In this document: positions 12,731 to 24,554 of the stretch, piece by piece
How positions within the stretch are numbered: position 1 is the stretch's first letter
Layout: each line of letters opens with the position of its first letter
DNA from: Pseudoscleropodium purum
Lineage: Eukaryota; Streptophyta; Bryopsida; Hypnales; Brachytheciaceae
DNA length: 64,000 nucleotides
Assembly (NCBI GenBank): GCA_963969395.1
Contig: OZ017798.1
Location: forward strand, 2,976,001 to 3,040,000
Direction: 5' to 3'
Translations under genes and position numbers: made by a program
The notes under the pieces: model-generated
The model's input: the letters and a program-made list of their open reading frames with translations, nothing else
Database searches by the model: none
What the model was told of the DNA's origin: nothing

Positions 12731-13036
12731 ATATTGAAATGAATTTTATTTAAATTAATTTAAAATATTATTTTTGAGATAGGAGATAAGGGTTGGCTAA
12801 ATGAAATAAATTCAGTTAAATTGTTTTATCTTATTGTGATAGTTTGTCACAATGGCAATGAGCTCGAAAGATGTAGTTACTACAATCTTAAGCTAGCAAT
12901 TTGATTGCATAGTGAATCTGTAGATATCAAATTAACAAAATCAACTACAAGCCTTAATGAATCTAAAATACTCTAAACTTCATTTTTGTATAATATTATG
13001 TTGAAATTCAATGAACCAAGAAAATATTTCACATGC
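12731..13036. other. AT-rich intergenic DNA
   Basis: Nothing supportable seen. Confidence 0.5.
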
Positions 13037-13299
13037 TTAACCCCTAAAGTTCCATGACTATGTTTTCACCGAAAATGCTCAAAAACTACCATTTTTAATA
13101 CGAGTAACAAATTAAAATATTAGGCTAGAACTTTTGACTCCTATTTCCAAATATCATGGAATTTAGTGCATATGAAAGATATTCCTTGTCTTCACCTTCT
13201 ATTAAAATTTGGATAAAAAATATGAAAATTTCTAGTCACACATACTTGTTCTAAATTTTTATATAGCCAAAAAATGTAGCTTAGTCCTTTGGAGATTAA
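13037..13299 (+). mobile_element. TTAACCCC-family element (short, MITE form)
   Basis: Starts TTAACCCCTAAAGTTCC.GACTATGTTTTCACC and ends GCTTAGTCCTTTGGAGATTAA. Both ends match the long form, with the middle deleted. It is 263 bp with no coding capacity. Confidence 0.7.
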
Positions 13300-14294
13300 A
13301 AGAAACAAATTCAACACTCAAGCCTATAAAATCTATGTGATTTAAAGTGCTATTATTCTATTACAACTAATCTAGAGTGTGCATTTAGTTCAACTGCTAT
13401 CGAGTGTTACATTTTGCTAGCTCCAAATATCAAAGACGCCAAACCAATCTATAGGTCTACCACCTTCAAAAGGCTCTAGAAACTTTAAAAGTGCATCTAA
13501 GTTTCTAGCCTTCATTCTCCTCCTCATTTCATCTTTCACTCAACTTTATTATGAAAAGCAAGATATGGATATGCTTGCATATATTACCAATTTACCATCA
13601 CTTTTTACAATATACTAATGGCTGTAGATCAAGTCTACCCTAAAACCTTCCATTATCCATAATTGATTGTTGACTTTTCAATGCTAATATGGCACCATTT
13701 CATTGGCAACTCGTCACCATTACCTTTACAAGTTGTAACCTATAATTGTCTTTTCTTTCAACTTGCTTCCTACACTCTTGGATCATGAAGATCAAAGATT
13801 GTGATTGAAAAATGTACAACCAGTTATGTATCATAACCTATTTGCCGCTAGCGGGGCTCATTAGTTATCTAATATTTGTTTACCTTCATTTGTTGAATAT
13901 CTGCTTATCAATGTATTAAGACAAGGTTCTTCATTTGCCCTTCAATTTAAGTCACAATTTAAAATTGCCTTTAAAAATATGTATGGCATATAGATACATA
14001 CGATAGTTTGTTCTAAAAGTGTCCATGCCCAAAAAAGCAATCACAACACAGAGGTTCATTTTGCTTTCTTCAATATACCACCAATGTACATTTGAAGAAA
14101 TGCAGTTGCTTTTAGTGACCATTGTGTTTCAACTTCAAAAATTCATAACTAATTCTATGAAGGTCCAAAAAATATGAACCAACTTAGATTAGATGCCAAT
14201 TCTAATTTTCTTCCTACAAAAATTTATAAATAATTCTTTTAAGGAATTTAGCTTTCCCCAAAAAAGAAATCAATTTTTAAATAATTGCTTTAAG
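13300..14294. other. AT-rich intergenic DNA
   Basis: No supported feature. Confidence 0.5.
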
Positions 14295-14582
14295 AGCAAG
14301 CAACTGAGGGGATTTGAGAGCAAAAGAAGCTCGTTTTAGGCTTGTTCCCTTCATAGTTCCCCTCGTAGTGAAAGAAAGGTTAGCTATCATAAGTTTTTTT
14401 TCAAAAAAAATGCAAAAATGCAAAAAAATGTCTATTTCTTTATTTTTCTTTATTTTAAAAAATTACATGACTAGGTCTTGGCCACGTAAGATTGTTGCAT
14501 TGTCACTGCAGCAATTAAGTTCATTTGTTCCCACTGCATGATAGCTCATGGTCTTCTTGACCCCTCAAATTTCTTCTAATGC
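14295..14582 (+). mobile_element. GCATTAGAAG-family MITE, copy 3 (left end eroded)
   Basis: Its order matches copy 2: AGGCTTGTTCCCTTC, TTCCCCTCG, poly-A with AATGCAAAAA, ACTAGGTCTTGGCCACGT, GATTGTTGCATTG, ending GACCCCTCAAATTTCTTCTAATGC. The left inverted repeat is hardly recognisable, so the start is approximate. Confidence 0.7.
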
Positions 14583-15060
14583 TACCCAACTTGCATCATA
14601 ACTTCTGAAAACACTCCACACACTCAAACCATTTACTCACAATTATATTTCAACTTTACCTCCGCCATCTAATGCATGCCACATGTACACTTGACAAAAG
14701 ACATCCATGGCAATGGTTCAAAAGTTATATTGTTGTCACTTCCAAAAGCTCACTGACTGACATGATGACTCGAGCACAAAAACCCATCAGGGTGATTCGA
14801 CCCAACCATACTTTTTTTGATTACCACCAACTCTTGCAGCTGTGCGCACACTCAAATTTGCAAACAAAAAGAAAAAACAACCTGCTGTAGTTAGTTAGAA
14901 AGCTCCTCTTGAGTCGTTTCCTCATCAAAAGAATGCCTTGCGTGAGTGAAGGGGAAAAAAAACACAAGGATGCTCCAAATGCAAGGAAATCAAAGATAAA
15001 AACAGACATACAGACAAACAAACAATGGGGATGAATCTCTTGGAATGTGTGTCAATTGGC
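14583..15060. other. Intergenic DNA
   Basis: Mixed composition with an A-rich run at 14948-14960. The short frames on either strand show no recognisable motif. Confidence 0.45.
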
Positions 15061-15345
15061 ATCCATGGGCATCCCCATGGGATTCACAAAGATAACCATC
15101 GAGAAGTAGGGAAAGATGCTGCCCATGGGAGCTGGTCTCAAGGATAAGCATTGAGAAGCAGGCAATGAAACTGCTTATGGATGGATGAAGATTTTATGGA
15201 TGAATGGATGAAGACCTTATCAATGAATGGAGACCTTATGTTTGAGACATCATGGCCATGATCCCCATGGCATCTCCAAGATAAGCATTGAGAGATGAGA
15301 AGCAGGCAAAGAAGCTGCTCAGGGATGGATGGAGGGAGACCTTCT
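15061..15345 (+). repeat. Imperfect short tandem duplications
   Basis: Three related segments, near 15088, 15138 and 15278, share AAGATAAGCATTGAGAAGCAGGCAAAGAAGCTGC-like text. They are interspersed with ATGGATGAATGGATGAAG words. The 127-codon minus-strand frame across this area and its right flank has repeat-like composition and no domain. Confidence 0.6.
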
Positions 15346-15604
15346 TGGGTGTCCCCTCTCGGACCCACAACGGACCCCCTATGCCCCACAGTGGAACTGC
15401 AGTTTTTTTTCTGATTGTCATGTGTACAACAGTGATGTGGGACACATGGAATGCAGCGAGGCTTGACGTGTGTGCTAAAAAAAAATTGTCCCCAAACCTC
15501 ATCTGGATAATGGACTCTGATAAATCCACCACACGTATAGGAACCAACCCATATCTGATCACCTCCATTTCCAACTTATAGATTGATCTCTTTCTGGAAA
15601 ATTG

Positions 15605-15920
15605 TGATGCGATTCTCAAAGTAGTTGTGGCGCATTATCACTGCTTGTCAAGCTCTCAATATTGCAAGCAAACCTTGGTTGATTCTGCAACTAGTCCTTG
15701 GTTGGAAACATAAAAGTCTATATGACCACTGTAGGGTGTACAATATGGTTCAGTTAAAAAATTTATGATAATTCTATTTCAAGTTAAAAAGTTCTAGGAA
15801 ATTATATTATTCTTCCAAACTTTATTTCTACATCAGAGAAAATTTCTACACTCAAGAAATCTGCACCCCACATACCCCATAATTGCTTAAGTGGTTGGAA
15901 ATGGGTCGGCTCCTTTATTC
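15605..15920 (+). repeat. Dispersed ~320-bp repeat R, copy 1
   Basis: Matches 34020-34335 in order: AGTTGTG.C.CATT, CAATATTG, TTGGTTGATT.TGCAA.TAGTC..TGGT, CTTCCAAACT.TATTTCT, and TTAAGTG.TT.GAAATGGGT.GGCT. It has no coding capacity. Confidence 0.6.
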
Positions 15921-17479
15921 AAATGGTTTCTTTAATAGAGTTAATTGTAAAGTTTATCCTACTTTTGTAAAAGGGTGTTAGAGGGAAGGTCAACTTAGAT
16001 TAGTATAAAATAAAGACTGCACCAAACTCCATCGGACCCCAATTTTGGTGCTCCAAGGAGTTTTGTCTTGTGTTTTTTCCAAACTTCGTCTCTTGACACA
16101 CTTTACGATTAACTCCTAATGTTCTATTCTTTTTTTTTCAATGAAATTTAGTTTCATTTAACCCATAAACAATATTGAGGAAATTTTTTGGACTATGAAT
16201 GACAAAGAATCTCTCTATGTAGGATTAAAATGTACCTATAGGTACAACTTGTCTTACTACAACATCTTGTATTGCATAATATACAATAAGAGAGTTAGCA
16301 AAGAATAGAAGGGCCTGCCTATGCAGTGAAGATGGAGAGACATGTGTTCTTGTGGCCCTTTAGGAAAAAACATGTATTCCAATGAACTCTCTAACTACAT
16401 AAACTTCTCTTAGTGCATAAGTCCTGGTAGCATATACTAAAAGAGGTTCTACTTGTATTCATCTCCTAAATTTTGTGTAAAAAAGGAAGGCCATTTACAA
16501 TAGTTTGACTTTCAATGAGTGCTTTTGCAATCTTTTAAGCCAACAATTCACACAATACCAAAACAAATGACTTACATGATGGCCAGTCTATTGTTTGAAG
16601 GGTCAAAAGAAATGTTCTTTCTAACTTGTTATTTTTTTCTTTTGGAGATGAAATAAACAAGTGGCTAGTTCATAGGTTTGTCCATGTGTTTTTATGCATG
16701 GGATGTGGTGGTAAGTTTGATAAGGTGGGCCCCTCTAAATGTGCCATGGACCTAGAACCGCCATCATGATTTTAGGTACAATCTTCCAAATTATATAGAG
16801 TACCTATTGGTGGAAAAAAATAATTCTAGAAATTCCTATCAAAAAAACCTTGATCCTTCATGACTTTTGCATGAGGTATCCAAATGTTGTGTTCTTGGAT
16901 GTGTTGGAACCTCCTTTCACTTACCAATGAGAAGCTATAAAAATTTGACTATTCTAATAATAGGAATTAGGCACTATTAGTAGCAAAAAGTGGTGGTGTT
17001 GGAGGTGCCAATTTTCATCCTTTAAGTCCTTGAGTTGTTTTGGTCATAGAAAAAATATAGACAAAATCTTTAACACGAAGATGTGGGTTTATAGATGAAG
17101 ATAGAGGAGCCAAAGTAAAGAAATAAACTATATTTAATTGGAGAATTATGTGATAGGTAGTAGATATCCAAAAATTAGGACAATCAATCCACCATTGGTA
17201 ATACTAGAATTTAGAATTTTTTAATAATATACAAATTGTTGATATTGACAAATGAAAAATGCACAAATACAAGTTTGCAATACTAGCATCTCATGAAAGA
17301 TTCATTTTGAGGACCTTTGGATTTGGTAGATATTGCTTTTATGATTCATACAAAGCAATAATCAACATTACAAATTACAAATTAAATGTATACGCATATA
17401 TACTTAATACAAGAAATACTCGACATGGATATATATTTGTAATTTTATTTCAAAGTTAACATAAGCATGCATTAGGTGA
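15921..17479. other. Intergenic DNA, mostly anonymous
   Basis: 16018-16070 (CACCAAACTC...TTTTGGTGCTC.AAGGAGTTT) is repeated at 18098-18150. Otherwise no supported feature. Confidence 0.5.
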
Positions 17480-18784
17480 ATGGAATCACAATAAGTATTT
17501 TGGAAGTGGCATTTCTTTTTCTAATCATAAAAATTAATTACTTTTGAAGCCTCAAGAACAATTGTGAAATATCAATCTATGGAAGAAAAACTAAGCATTA
17601 ATGATTGAAAAATGAGCACATCGGGCTCAAGTAATATGAAAATATAAGATATGTGAAAACATGAATACTAGAATTTGAAAGGTAAAAATAATTGAACTTT
17701 AAAATCATATTTGAAAGACTAGAATATGAAGTCAAATTTTGAAACAATGGATACCAAGAATGAATGAACAACATACATGCAAGTATCTTGAATAAGAAGA
17801 GCTTTTGTTTTTTTAGTATTCAAACAACATGACAAGATTGGTTAGTCAATCCATTTTTCATGATTTTTGTACAAGGTTTTGAATTAATTCATGTAGAGAT
17901 GGGTGGAAAACGAAAAAAACTTACATTAGAGTTAATCACATTGTTGTCCCTAGTTTACAGGATGAGTGAACTTGTATCTTGAGTTTGAGTTAATAACCAC
18001 AAAAGAATGCATAGACAAGATGTTAGACTACGTTGAGCTCAGAGTAGATAGTTTTGATACACCAATTCTGTAGTGCAAATTAGCAAGATAAATCTTAGCA
18101 CCAAACTCAACCATGGTGCCTTGTTTTGGTGCTCAAAGGAGTTTCATGCCATGTTTATTTGAAGTCAAAGACAACCAGCCAACTTTTCGACACTGTTCAT
18201 CTAACATCCCATATTTTTTGATGAATTCAAGCTCTTGGTCCCACATTCTACACACACTATTGTTAACTCTATTACCAAACTTATATTTTGTTGAAATTTC
18301 TAGTTTTAGTTAACCTAGAAAACTCCAGATCTACATTCCTCCTCCAACCAATCGACCAAGCTTCCTTCTTTGAAGGGTTCCAAAGATCCTATATTGCGAG
18401 GATTTTTGGGACGGTTGACTACTGCACTGAACTTGTTGTTTTGCAAGCCCACTTGTTCTTTTCTCCAATTGGCTACAGTTGTTTGAATGCGCAAGTCAAC
18501 TTTCCCAAATGATATCATTCTGATGCAACTTGCAGCGAGGAAGATCTACGGATGGTGCCTGGAAGGTTCCTTTAAGTCGTTGACATCTGTTCTATGATTG
18601 GAGATCATCCAAGTAGGGCATACAGTCATTACAGTGCCGCATGTGGGCCGACTATTTCCTGTTTTTTCTTAAAATTATTATTTTCAATTTTCCACAGTAC
18701 AGTAGAGGCAAGTTGGACTTCGAATTCACTGTTGACATCCATCCATATGTACAGTGTGGATGGATGAAACACCGCATGCACTAG

Positions 18785-19215
18785 TGTGCCCATGCCGTTG
18801 CCACAATATATATAAATATATAAAAAATAAAATAGAAAGTGTTTTTCTAATTTTTTTAATTCATAAAAACTTTGAAAACTTCAATATTCTTCACACTATA
18901 GGTTGAAATGTCATGAAACACAATCTAGGCATCACTTTTCAAAGAGAGCTTTTCAATGCTACTAAGAACGCAACAGGGAGAATGATACATGATTGAGGAG
19001 ATTTCACTAGAATAAACAAAACTAAAGAAAGAACCTCACTCAAGATATATGAGTGTGCCCTATGTTGTTGCCATGATCAAAATAAAAATAAGTGTAATTT
19101 TTTAATTCATAAAAATTTCAAAATTCAATAACTTTCACATCGAAGGTCCAAATGCCATAAAAACAAAGACTATACATCCCCCCTCAGTGAGGGCTTTCCA
19201 ATGGTACCAAGCATT
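18785..19215 (+). repeat. 280-bp-type tandem repeat, 1.5 units (in copy B)
   Basis: Two successive units start near GTGTGCCCATGCCGTTGCCAC (18786) and GTGTGCCCTATGTTGTTGCC (19052). Each continues through TTTTTTAATTCATAAAAA, TTCACA and GTC.AAATG.CAT.AAA. Absent at the corresponding position of copy A (around 970-990). Confidence 0.75.
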
Positions 19216-21334
19216 GGAGGGCTAGTCTTGATATTCACCTTGTAAAGATACTTGAGCCTTCTTGACATATACACTAGGACCTGCCCACTTGCTTTTTGAC
19301 TTGCTTCTTACTTGAATACTTAGGTTTTTACAAAACCCACCATTTTTGTACTTTGATGTCTTCTGTTGTGATATTTATGATGAGAGAACTCCATTCCTTC
19401 TTGGTTTGCCATAAACAAATAGTCAGTTTGATATTTATGAAGATTTAGACTTGCCAGTGGAATAAGTATGAAACTTGGAAGGACATGGCCTGTATGACCA
19501 AGGTCATTGTCAAAATACTTTGATTATTGAATCAATAAGTACATTCTTTGTGAAGTCATCCATAAGGCCTTTCAGCTATGCAGTGTTCTTGCATGGTTAA
19601 GATACAACCGCCTTCTATCTTCTATCAAGCTTGAGTTCTCTCAGGCCAGTGCAATTCATCTCTGCCACATACGGAAGGAATATTTGGGACACGAACGCAA
19701 CCTTCAGTTGCATCGAGCTTCTCTCCAGTCTTGCCGTCACAGAAAGTCTGTCAAGCCGCAACCAAGCATTGCATGAGTGGTGCTCGATCAAATCCCAGTC
19801 AAGAAACCGAACTGAAAACCAGCAAACTACTGTACTGTTGCAATTAAACAACCGCAGCCCGAAACATGAACTAAATTTAGAGACGACTGCATGCGCACAC
19901 AGCTTACTTACAGCCCACAAGTGCAGATCAGCGGCAAACCAGCCATTGGCGATCATGCGTTCTCTACTCTCACGCCCAAAACCCACCAATCTTGTGTGCC
20001 ACAGAAATCAAAAAGATCAAATCCCTCTTACTGTAGACACTCTCGCCACCATCCAGACTCGGATGATCACAATCTAACAACACCACCAATCAATATTACG
20101 GTGGATTTTTTTTTATCATTTTATGAATTCCACACATTCATGGATCAGATTGGACTCCAGTGAGAGTCCAAACCACCTCGCGAGTGAGTCGTCCAACACT
20201 AATCCACACTACAGTAGTAGTAACTGGATCGATTCTGCTTCTTATTACTGTAATCCGTTGCAAAAAGGTCCACTGACCATTTGTCCAGTGAGAGCCTTTG
20301 TAAGTACAACGGCTCTAGAATCTGGACACACTACATTTCATGGCTTTTGTCAGCACCCAGATATGCCTAAAAGCGACACTCGAAAGCAGAGCGAGCTACC
20401 AATTCCAAAGCTCGCCGAAAGGCAAATAGTTCATTACCTTTTCAAGCATCAATTGATTCTCCAGTGAGAGTAACATTAGGGTGTCTGTAGTGTACTTAAA
20501 AGTCCTAACGCAACTATCGCTGGATGCGGAGGAGGTCAAGGTGATATTGCCGTGGAGACGGAAGGGGATGTTAGAGAAGCATGGCTGTCTGGACTCTGGA
20601 CTTCATGGAGGAAATAATCAATTAGGGTTATCGCTTTGGAGAAGGGAAAGGTCAGGTCTGTATAACTTGGTATAAATGTCCTGTTCACAAGTGTATTGTC
20701 ACGATGCTAAAAGGTTGCTAAGGTTGTGCAAATGGTTGTGTAATTGTGATTTACTTGTAAAATCAACCCCAATACATTTTTACCTAGACTATTCACATTC
20801 CAAATGTAAATTCAAGACATGGAATTTGAGATGATGAAACTCCTTTTTCACATCAATTACAATTACTACTATAGTAGATATGTGACCCTAGAGCACTAAG
20901 CTACATTGTCAAAGTTGGGTGTTTGATGACCATATCAACACAAAATTGGTGCTCAATTGGTCATGGAGAATCAAATCTCTCATTGTAGCTTAGTACTCCA
21001 TGGTCCCATTTTTGGTAGTGAATCAACACTTCCAAAACTCATAATTTATTCAACACAACTTCCAAAATAAACATGCTAAGAGAATCATTCATTTGGTTGG
21101 TTAGGAAGTTGCAATGCTAGTGTCAGTGGATGAATAAGCAATTACCATACTCTTGCTCCAACTTCTTAAGGAAGAAAAAAGGCACCTCTAAATGTTGGTT
21201 ACCAATATTATGTTTATTATACACACAACATTCAAGATGAACATGCTAAGAGAATACTTTATCCTCTTCCGATTGACCACAAACTGAACCCCAACACCAA
21301 AAACTCAGATACTACTTCACTATTAAGAAGATGC

Positions 21335-21795
21335 TTGAGATGCTTCCTCTCTTACAGGACACGTTTACGTGTAATAACCCTTTTCGAAGTATCGGATAAA
21401 CGTGATGCCAAGAACTCCAACTCAGCTGGCCGGCAACCGACTGGATGGAAAGTTTGGAGACTGACAAGCAGTCTAAATTTATCGTCCTGGTGGCACCGCC
21501 GCTCGGATCTGATGATTCTGATCTCCGTCCAGCCAGCCGGATAAAATATTCCAAACAAAAAACTCCAAACAAAAGACGGAGCAAGACTCAGATTCAAACG
21601 GAGGATCTCGCCGCAGCCTCAACTGGGCCTAGTGGCCTTCTGATGAGAGCGCCAGGCACTCGCGAAAGGGACACTACTGTAGCCCACCCAGATGATGAGC
21701 TGTGCATTTTAATCGAAAAGGTACGAGACAGACCCAAGTGTTTATTGTTGTTCAACCCAAATATCACGTTCTATGTCGTTGGTAATACTCCGTAG
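21335..21795 (+). repeat. GC-richer duplicated block (copy B), partner at 63215-63595
   Basis: This segment matches 63215-63595 throughout (GGACACGTTT, CCTTTTCGAAG, CGGCAACCGAC, ATCTCCGTCCAGCCAGCC, CCAAACAAAAGAC, GATGAGCTGTG). Its short reading frames differ between the copies and carry unmatched indels, so it is not treated as coding. In copy B it is followed by a 280-bp-type repeat pair (21806-22262) that copy C lacks. Confidence 0.6.
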
Positions 21796-21805
21796 TATCA
21801 CACCA

Positions 21806-22262
21806 GAGTGCCCTGTGCCGGTGCCCACAATCAAAACAAAAGTAAAAGTCGTTTTCCTAATTTTTGAAATTCATAGTAAATATTTTTGAGATTCAATATT
21901 TTTCACACTGGAATGCCATGGAGCAAAGCTAGTGCACCCCTCCTTGCATAGTATAGAGTTTTCAAATAGCACCAAGAATGCGACCAAGGGATGCACGGTT
22001 GTAGAGATTTGACCATAAGAAACTATTAAAAAAGAACTAATTTAAGATACAAACTTGTGTCTTTTGTGTTGCCATCATAGTATATAATATAAAGTAAAAA
22101 TAAAAATAATTTTTAAATTTTTGAATTCATAAAATTTTTGAAATTCAATATCTTTCACACTGCATGTTTAAACATCATAAAACTAAGCCCGAGCACCCCT
22201 CCTCCGTAGAGCTTTCCTACCGTACCAGGGACCTGACTCAGATCAGTCTAGCAGATTTCACC
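21806..22262 (+). repeat. 280-bp-type tandem repeat, nearly two units (in copy B)
   Basis: GAGTGCCCTGTGCCGGTGCCCACAATC (21806) and TTGTGTCTTTTGTGTTGCCATCA (22055) start two units with the same internal order as 18785-19215. The equivalent spot in copy C (63600-63640) lacks them. Confidence 0.75.
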
Positions 22263-22329
22263 CTAACAAAAAAAAATCAAACAGCCTAACTTAAGCTATG
22301 GATAGAATCAAAATTCTTTATTTTATTCA

Positions 22330-22520
22330 GCATGGGATCAAATAGTTTAACAGTACTTTTAACATTATTAAATGGGTTGCTCCTCCCTGGAGCCCGCTCG
22401 CCTGCTTTCAAGCCTAGCCTAGTGCAAGTGCCGAAGCGCCCGTGTGTCACCAGTCTCCCTCTCTATAGTAGAAGCGGCAGCTCGTTCGCTTGCCTCCATT
22501 AGAACGTCACTTGCTCCAAA
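22330..22520 (+). promoter_or_regulatory. Conserved duplicated block upstream of the F-box gene
   Basis: This block is closely matched at about 63645-63998, including AATGGGTTGC, CTCCCTGGAGCC, CTGCTTTCAAG, GCAAGTGCCGAAG and TCGCTTGCCTCCATTAGAAC. The second copy carries about 190 extra bases near 63744-63931. Conservation between two decaying duplicates makes it a candidate control region, or simply a recent duplicate. Function is inferred only. Confidence 0.4.
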
Positions 22521-23261
22521 AAGTATTAAAAAACGAAAAAAGAGATGCTGACTCAGATGCTTGGAGTCGCTATATCAGCAGCATAATCCACCGTTTCTCA
22601 ACCAGCTCTCAGCATCAATCTCTCTCAGTGTAGTTGGTGGACGCTGTTCATAATTCTGAAGTGAGCTTGCAATCTAGCCTATTGGAAGTCCTACTTCTGC
22701 AACCAAATTCAGAGGAGTTTACAATAGTCTGAAAGAATTGTAGAGGCGGCATAAAAATTCATCCTGCTCGTGTTGTCAACGAAGCCTCGGTAGTCGCAGA
22801 GAGGATTAGAGGTTGAGTTACGAAACGAGCTCGTGGAATCAAGGGAACTGGTCTCCCAGTTTTGCAAAGGAGTCTTAGTTTGAGTGATTGTAGAAACCAG
22901 TCTCAGATTTTGAAAGGGACATGCTCCCTGAAATTTTATAGAGGAAGTTCGTGTTCCAGAATTTGGGAGGTCGTTTGTGAGCTTGGTCCTGGGAGCTTTC
23001 TGATCCTCTGGAGAGTACTTCCATCACGCTTTTCTAATATCAGTGTCTTGAGTGTATCGCTTGTGAAGTCTCTGCGTGTGTCGATACCTTGAGCTCGAGC
23101 TCTGCGTGTGTTGTGAGCTTTCAAGCTACGCCATGAGTTCTTATTGCCCTGCAGAGCGAGCATTGAGCTGGAACTCTCTCACAGCAGAGTAGAACCCACA
23201 ATCTGGTAAAGAGTGCTAGGATCCCCGGATTTTGAATCTCAGGACCAAAGTTTCGTTTCCA
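22521..23261 (+). promoter_or_regulatory. Leader and proximal promoter region of the F-box/kelch gene
   Basis: About 740 bp of mixed-composition DNA separate the duplicated block ending near 22520 from the F-box ATG. GC content rises toward the gene. Several short upstream frames are present, but none looks protein-like. I cannot place the transcription start. A TATA-like CTATAT at about 22570 is only suggestive. A long 5' UTR, perhaps with an intron, is possible. Confidence 0.35.
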
Positions 23262-24458
23262 ATGGCCGACTTCGTAGCTTACAACGAGATGATGAAGCGC
23301 TGCCGCGTTTCCACTGCAGAAGCGCCGCTTCCGCAAGCAACAGGCTTCACGCCCTGCCTCCCCGACGATGTTTTCCTCAATTGCTTACTGCGCGTCCCTC
23401 TCCAGTGTCACGCCAGTCTGCACTTCGTCTCCAAGTCCTTGCGCACTCTCCTTCAATCCCCAGAGTATTACGCGCAACGCCAAGCCGAAGGCGCAAGCTC
23501 TTCCTTTGTGTGCATGTTGCAAAGAACACCAACCGCGAGTGAAGGAAGCGGCGAAGGAGTTGGTGACGAAGCTCGTGAGCCTGTGTTTGGGATCACGCTC
23601 TTGGACGTGGAACACACGACATGGGAGCGCTTGCCAGCAATTCCAGGCTTAGCAGGCGGCTTGCCGACGTGCTCCAAGCTCATGTGCGTCGGGCGTGAGC
23701 TGGTCGTGATGGGCGGGTGGTGGCAAACCACTTGGGCGCCTTCCGTTTCTGTGTTTATTTACAATTTCGGGACGCAGAAATGGCGACAAGGGAAGGATAT
23801 ACCGAGCGCGCGCTCGTTCTTCGCTTGCGGCGTGGTCGGGTCGAAGGTCCTCCTCGCGGGCGGACACGACGGCGACAAGAAAGCGCTGAACACGGCTGAA
23901 ACTTACGACGTGGAAACCAACTCGTGGACATCGTTGCGTAGCATGAGCTTCGAGCGCGATGAGCCGACGGGCGTCATCATCGATGGGCAGTTTTATGTTG
24001 TGAGTGGATACGGGAGCACCGCGCAAGGGGTGTTCAGCGCGAGTGCGGAAATCTACGATCCGGAGACGGATTCGTGGCGAGTTTTGGAGAATATGTGGAC
24101 GCCGACGGACGCTGGAGACGTCCCTGCGAATCCGACATCGTTGGCGGCACTGAAGGGAAGCGTGTATGCCGTTCATGGAAATGAAGTGGTGGTGTACGAT
24201 TCGGAACGGAACGCTTGGACGGTCGTGGCGAAGATGCCGGAAGAATGCGAGAAAGGGGAGATGACTTCGACGTCTATTGCGGCAACGGGGAACGAGCTCG
24301 TGATCACGGGGCTTGTGAAGAAACACGAAGCGACTTCGTTGCGAACCTTGAAGCTCACCCCTCCTGGGAAGAATGGCAGCAAGCCGGAGTGGGAGACTGT
24401 TGCTTGCAGTGAGCAGTTTCTTAACCTGGCGCAAACGTCGTGCGCGTTCGAGTTGTAG
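23262..24458 (+). CDS. F-box/kelch-repeat protein (SCF substrate receptor, KMD/KFB-like)
   Basis: This is a 398-residue single-exon gene. The ATG at 23262 (protein starts MADFVAYNEM) is preferred because the frame extends upstream only through a TTG. An F-box lies at about residues 31-72 (LPDDVFLNCLL, then VSKSLRTLL). Kelch blades follow: GRELVVMGG with a Trp at about 145-174, SKVLLAGGHDGD...YDVETNSW at 194-222, GQFYVVSGYG...YDPETDSW at 242-272, GSVYAVHGNEVVVYDSERNAW at 299-319, and a degenerate last blade. The RSFFACG...AGGHDGDKKAL stretch closely resembles Arabidopsis At1g15670/At1g80440 (KISS ME DEADLY), which target type-B response regulators and phenylalanine ammonia-lyase for ubiquitination. 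That target choice is family knowledge and is not shown here. Length suits the family. Codons are rich in GCG/TCG/ACG, unlike the AT-rich surroundings. The upstream region is duplicated at the right end of the window, and a ~300-bp repeat lies directly downstream. F-box/kelch identity is secure; KMD orthology is likely. Confidence 0.93.
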   Translation: MADFVAYNEMMKRCRVSTAEAPLPQATGFTPCLPDDVFLNCLLRVPLQCHASLHFVSKSLRTLLQSPEYYAQRQAEGASSSFVCMLQRTPTASEGSGEGVGDEAREPVFGITLLDVEHTTWERLPAIPGLAGGLPTCSKLMCVGRELVVMGGWWQTTWAPSVSVFIYNFGTQKWRQGKDIPSARSFFACGVVGSKVLLAGGHDGDKKALNTAETYDVETNSWTSLRSMSFERDEPTGVIIDGQFYVVSGYGSTAQGVFSASAEIYDPETDSWRVLENMWTPTDAGDVPANPTSLAALKGSVYAVHGNEVVVYDSERNAWTVVAKMPEECEKGEMTSTSIAATGNELVITGLVKKHEATSLRTLKLTPPGKNGSKPEWETVACSEQFLNLAQTSCAFEL

Positions 24459-24554
24459 CGTTTTCGCCGGTATAGAGCTTATTAGGGATCTGAGAGAAAG
24501 TAGTGATTGTACATTACGAGAAGTAGACGCATACAAGTGGGAGGCTTTTTTTTT

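Larger units (their letters stand above)
17480..22520 (+). repeat. Duplicated unit, copy B (upstream of the F-box gene)
   Basis: This is the least interrupted copy and the reference for A, C and F. It pairs with A (inverted) over 17490-20415, with F over about 18435-18780, and with C over about 19215-22520. Frames inside it (for example 19631-20077, 148 codons, and 19615-19989 on the minus strand) differ between copies by frameshifts, so I treat them as non-coding. Overlapping plus and minus frames in the GC-richer stretch support that. Confidence 0.75.

Noticed and set aside
15236..15619. 127-codon minus-strand and 97-codon plus-strand frames
   Set aside because: They overlap each other, partly lie in short tandem duplications, and show no recognisable protein features.
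19615..20077. 124- and 148-codon overlapping frames on opposite strands in copy B
   Set aside because: The equivalent segments of copies A and C do not keep the frames, no motif is visible, and the two frames overlap on opposite strands.
23649..24536. 295-codon minus-strand frame opposite the F-box/kelch gene
   Set aside because: It is a shadow of the GC-rich sense codons. It shows no domain, and the sense frame is a clear F-box/kelch protein.
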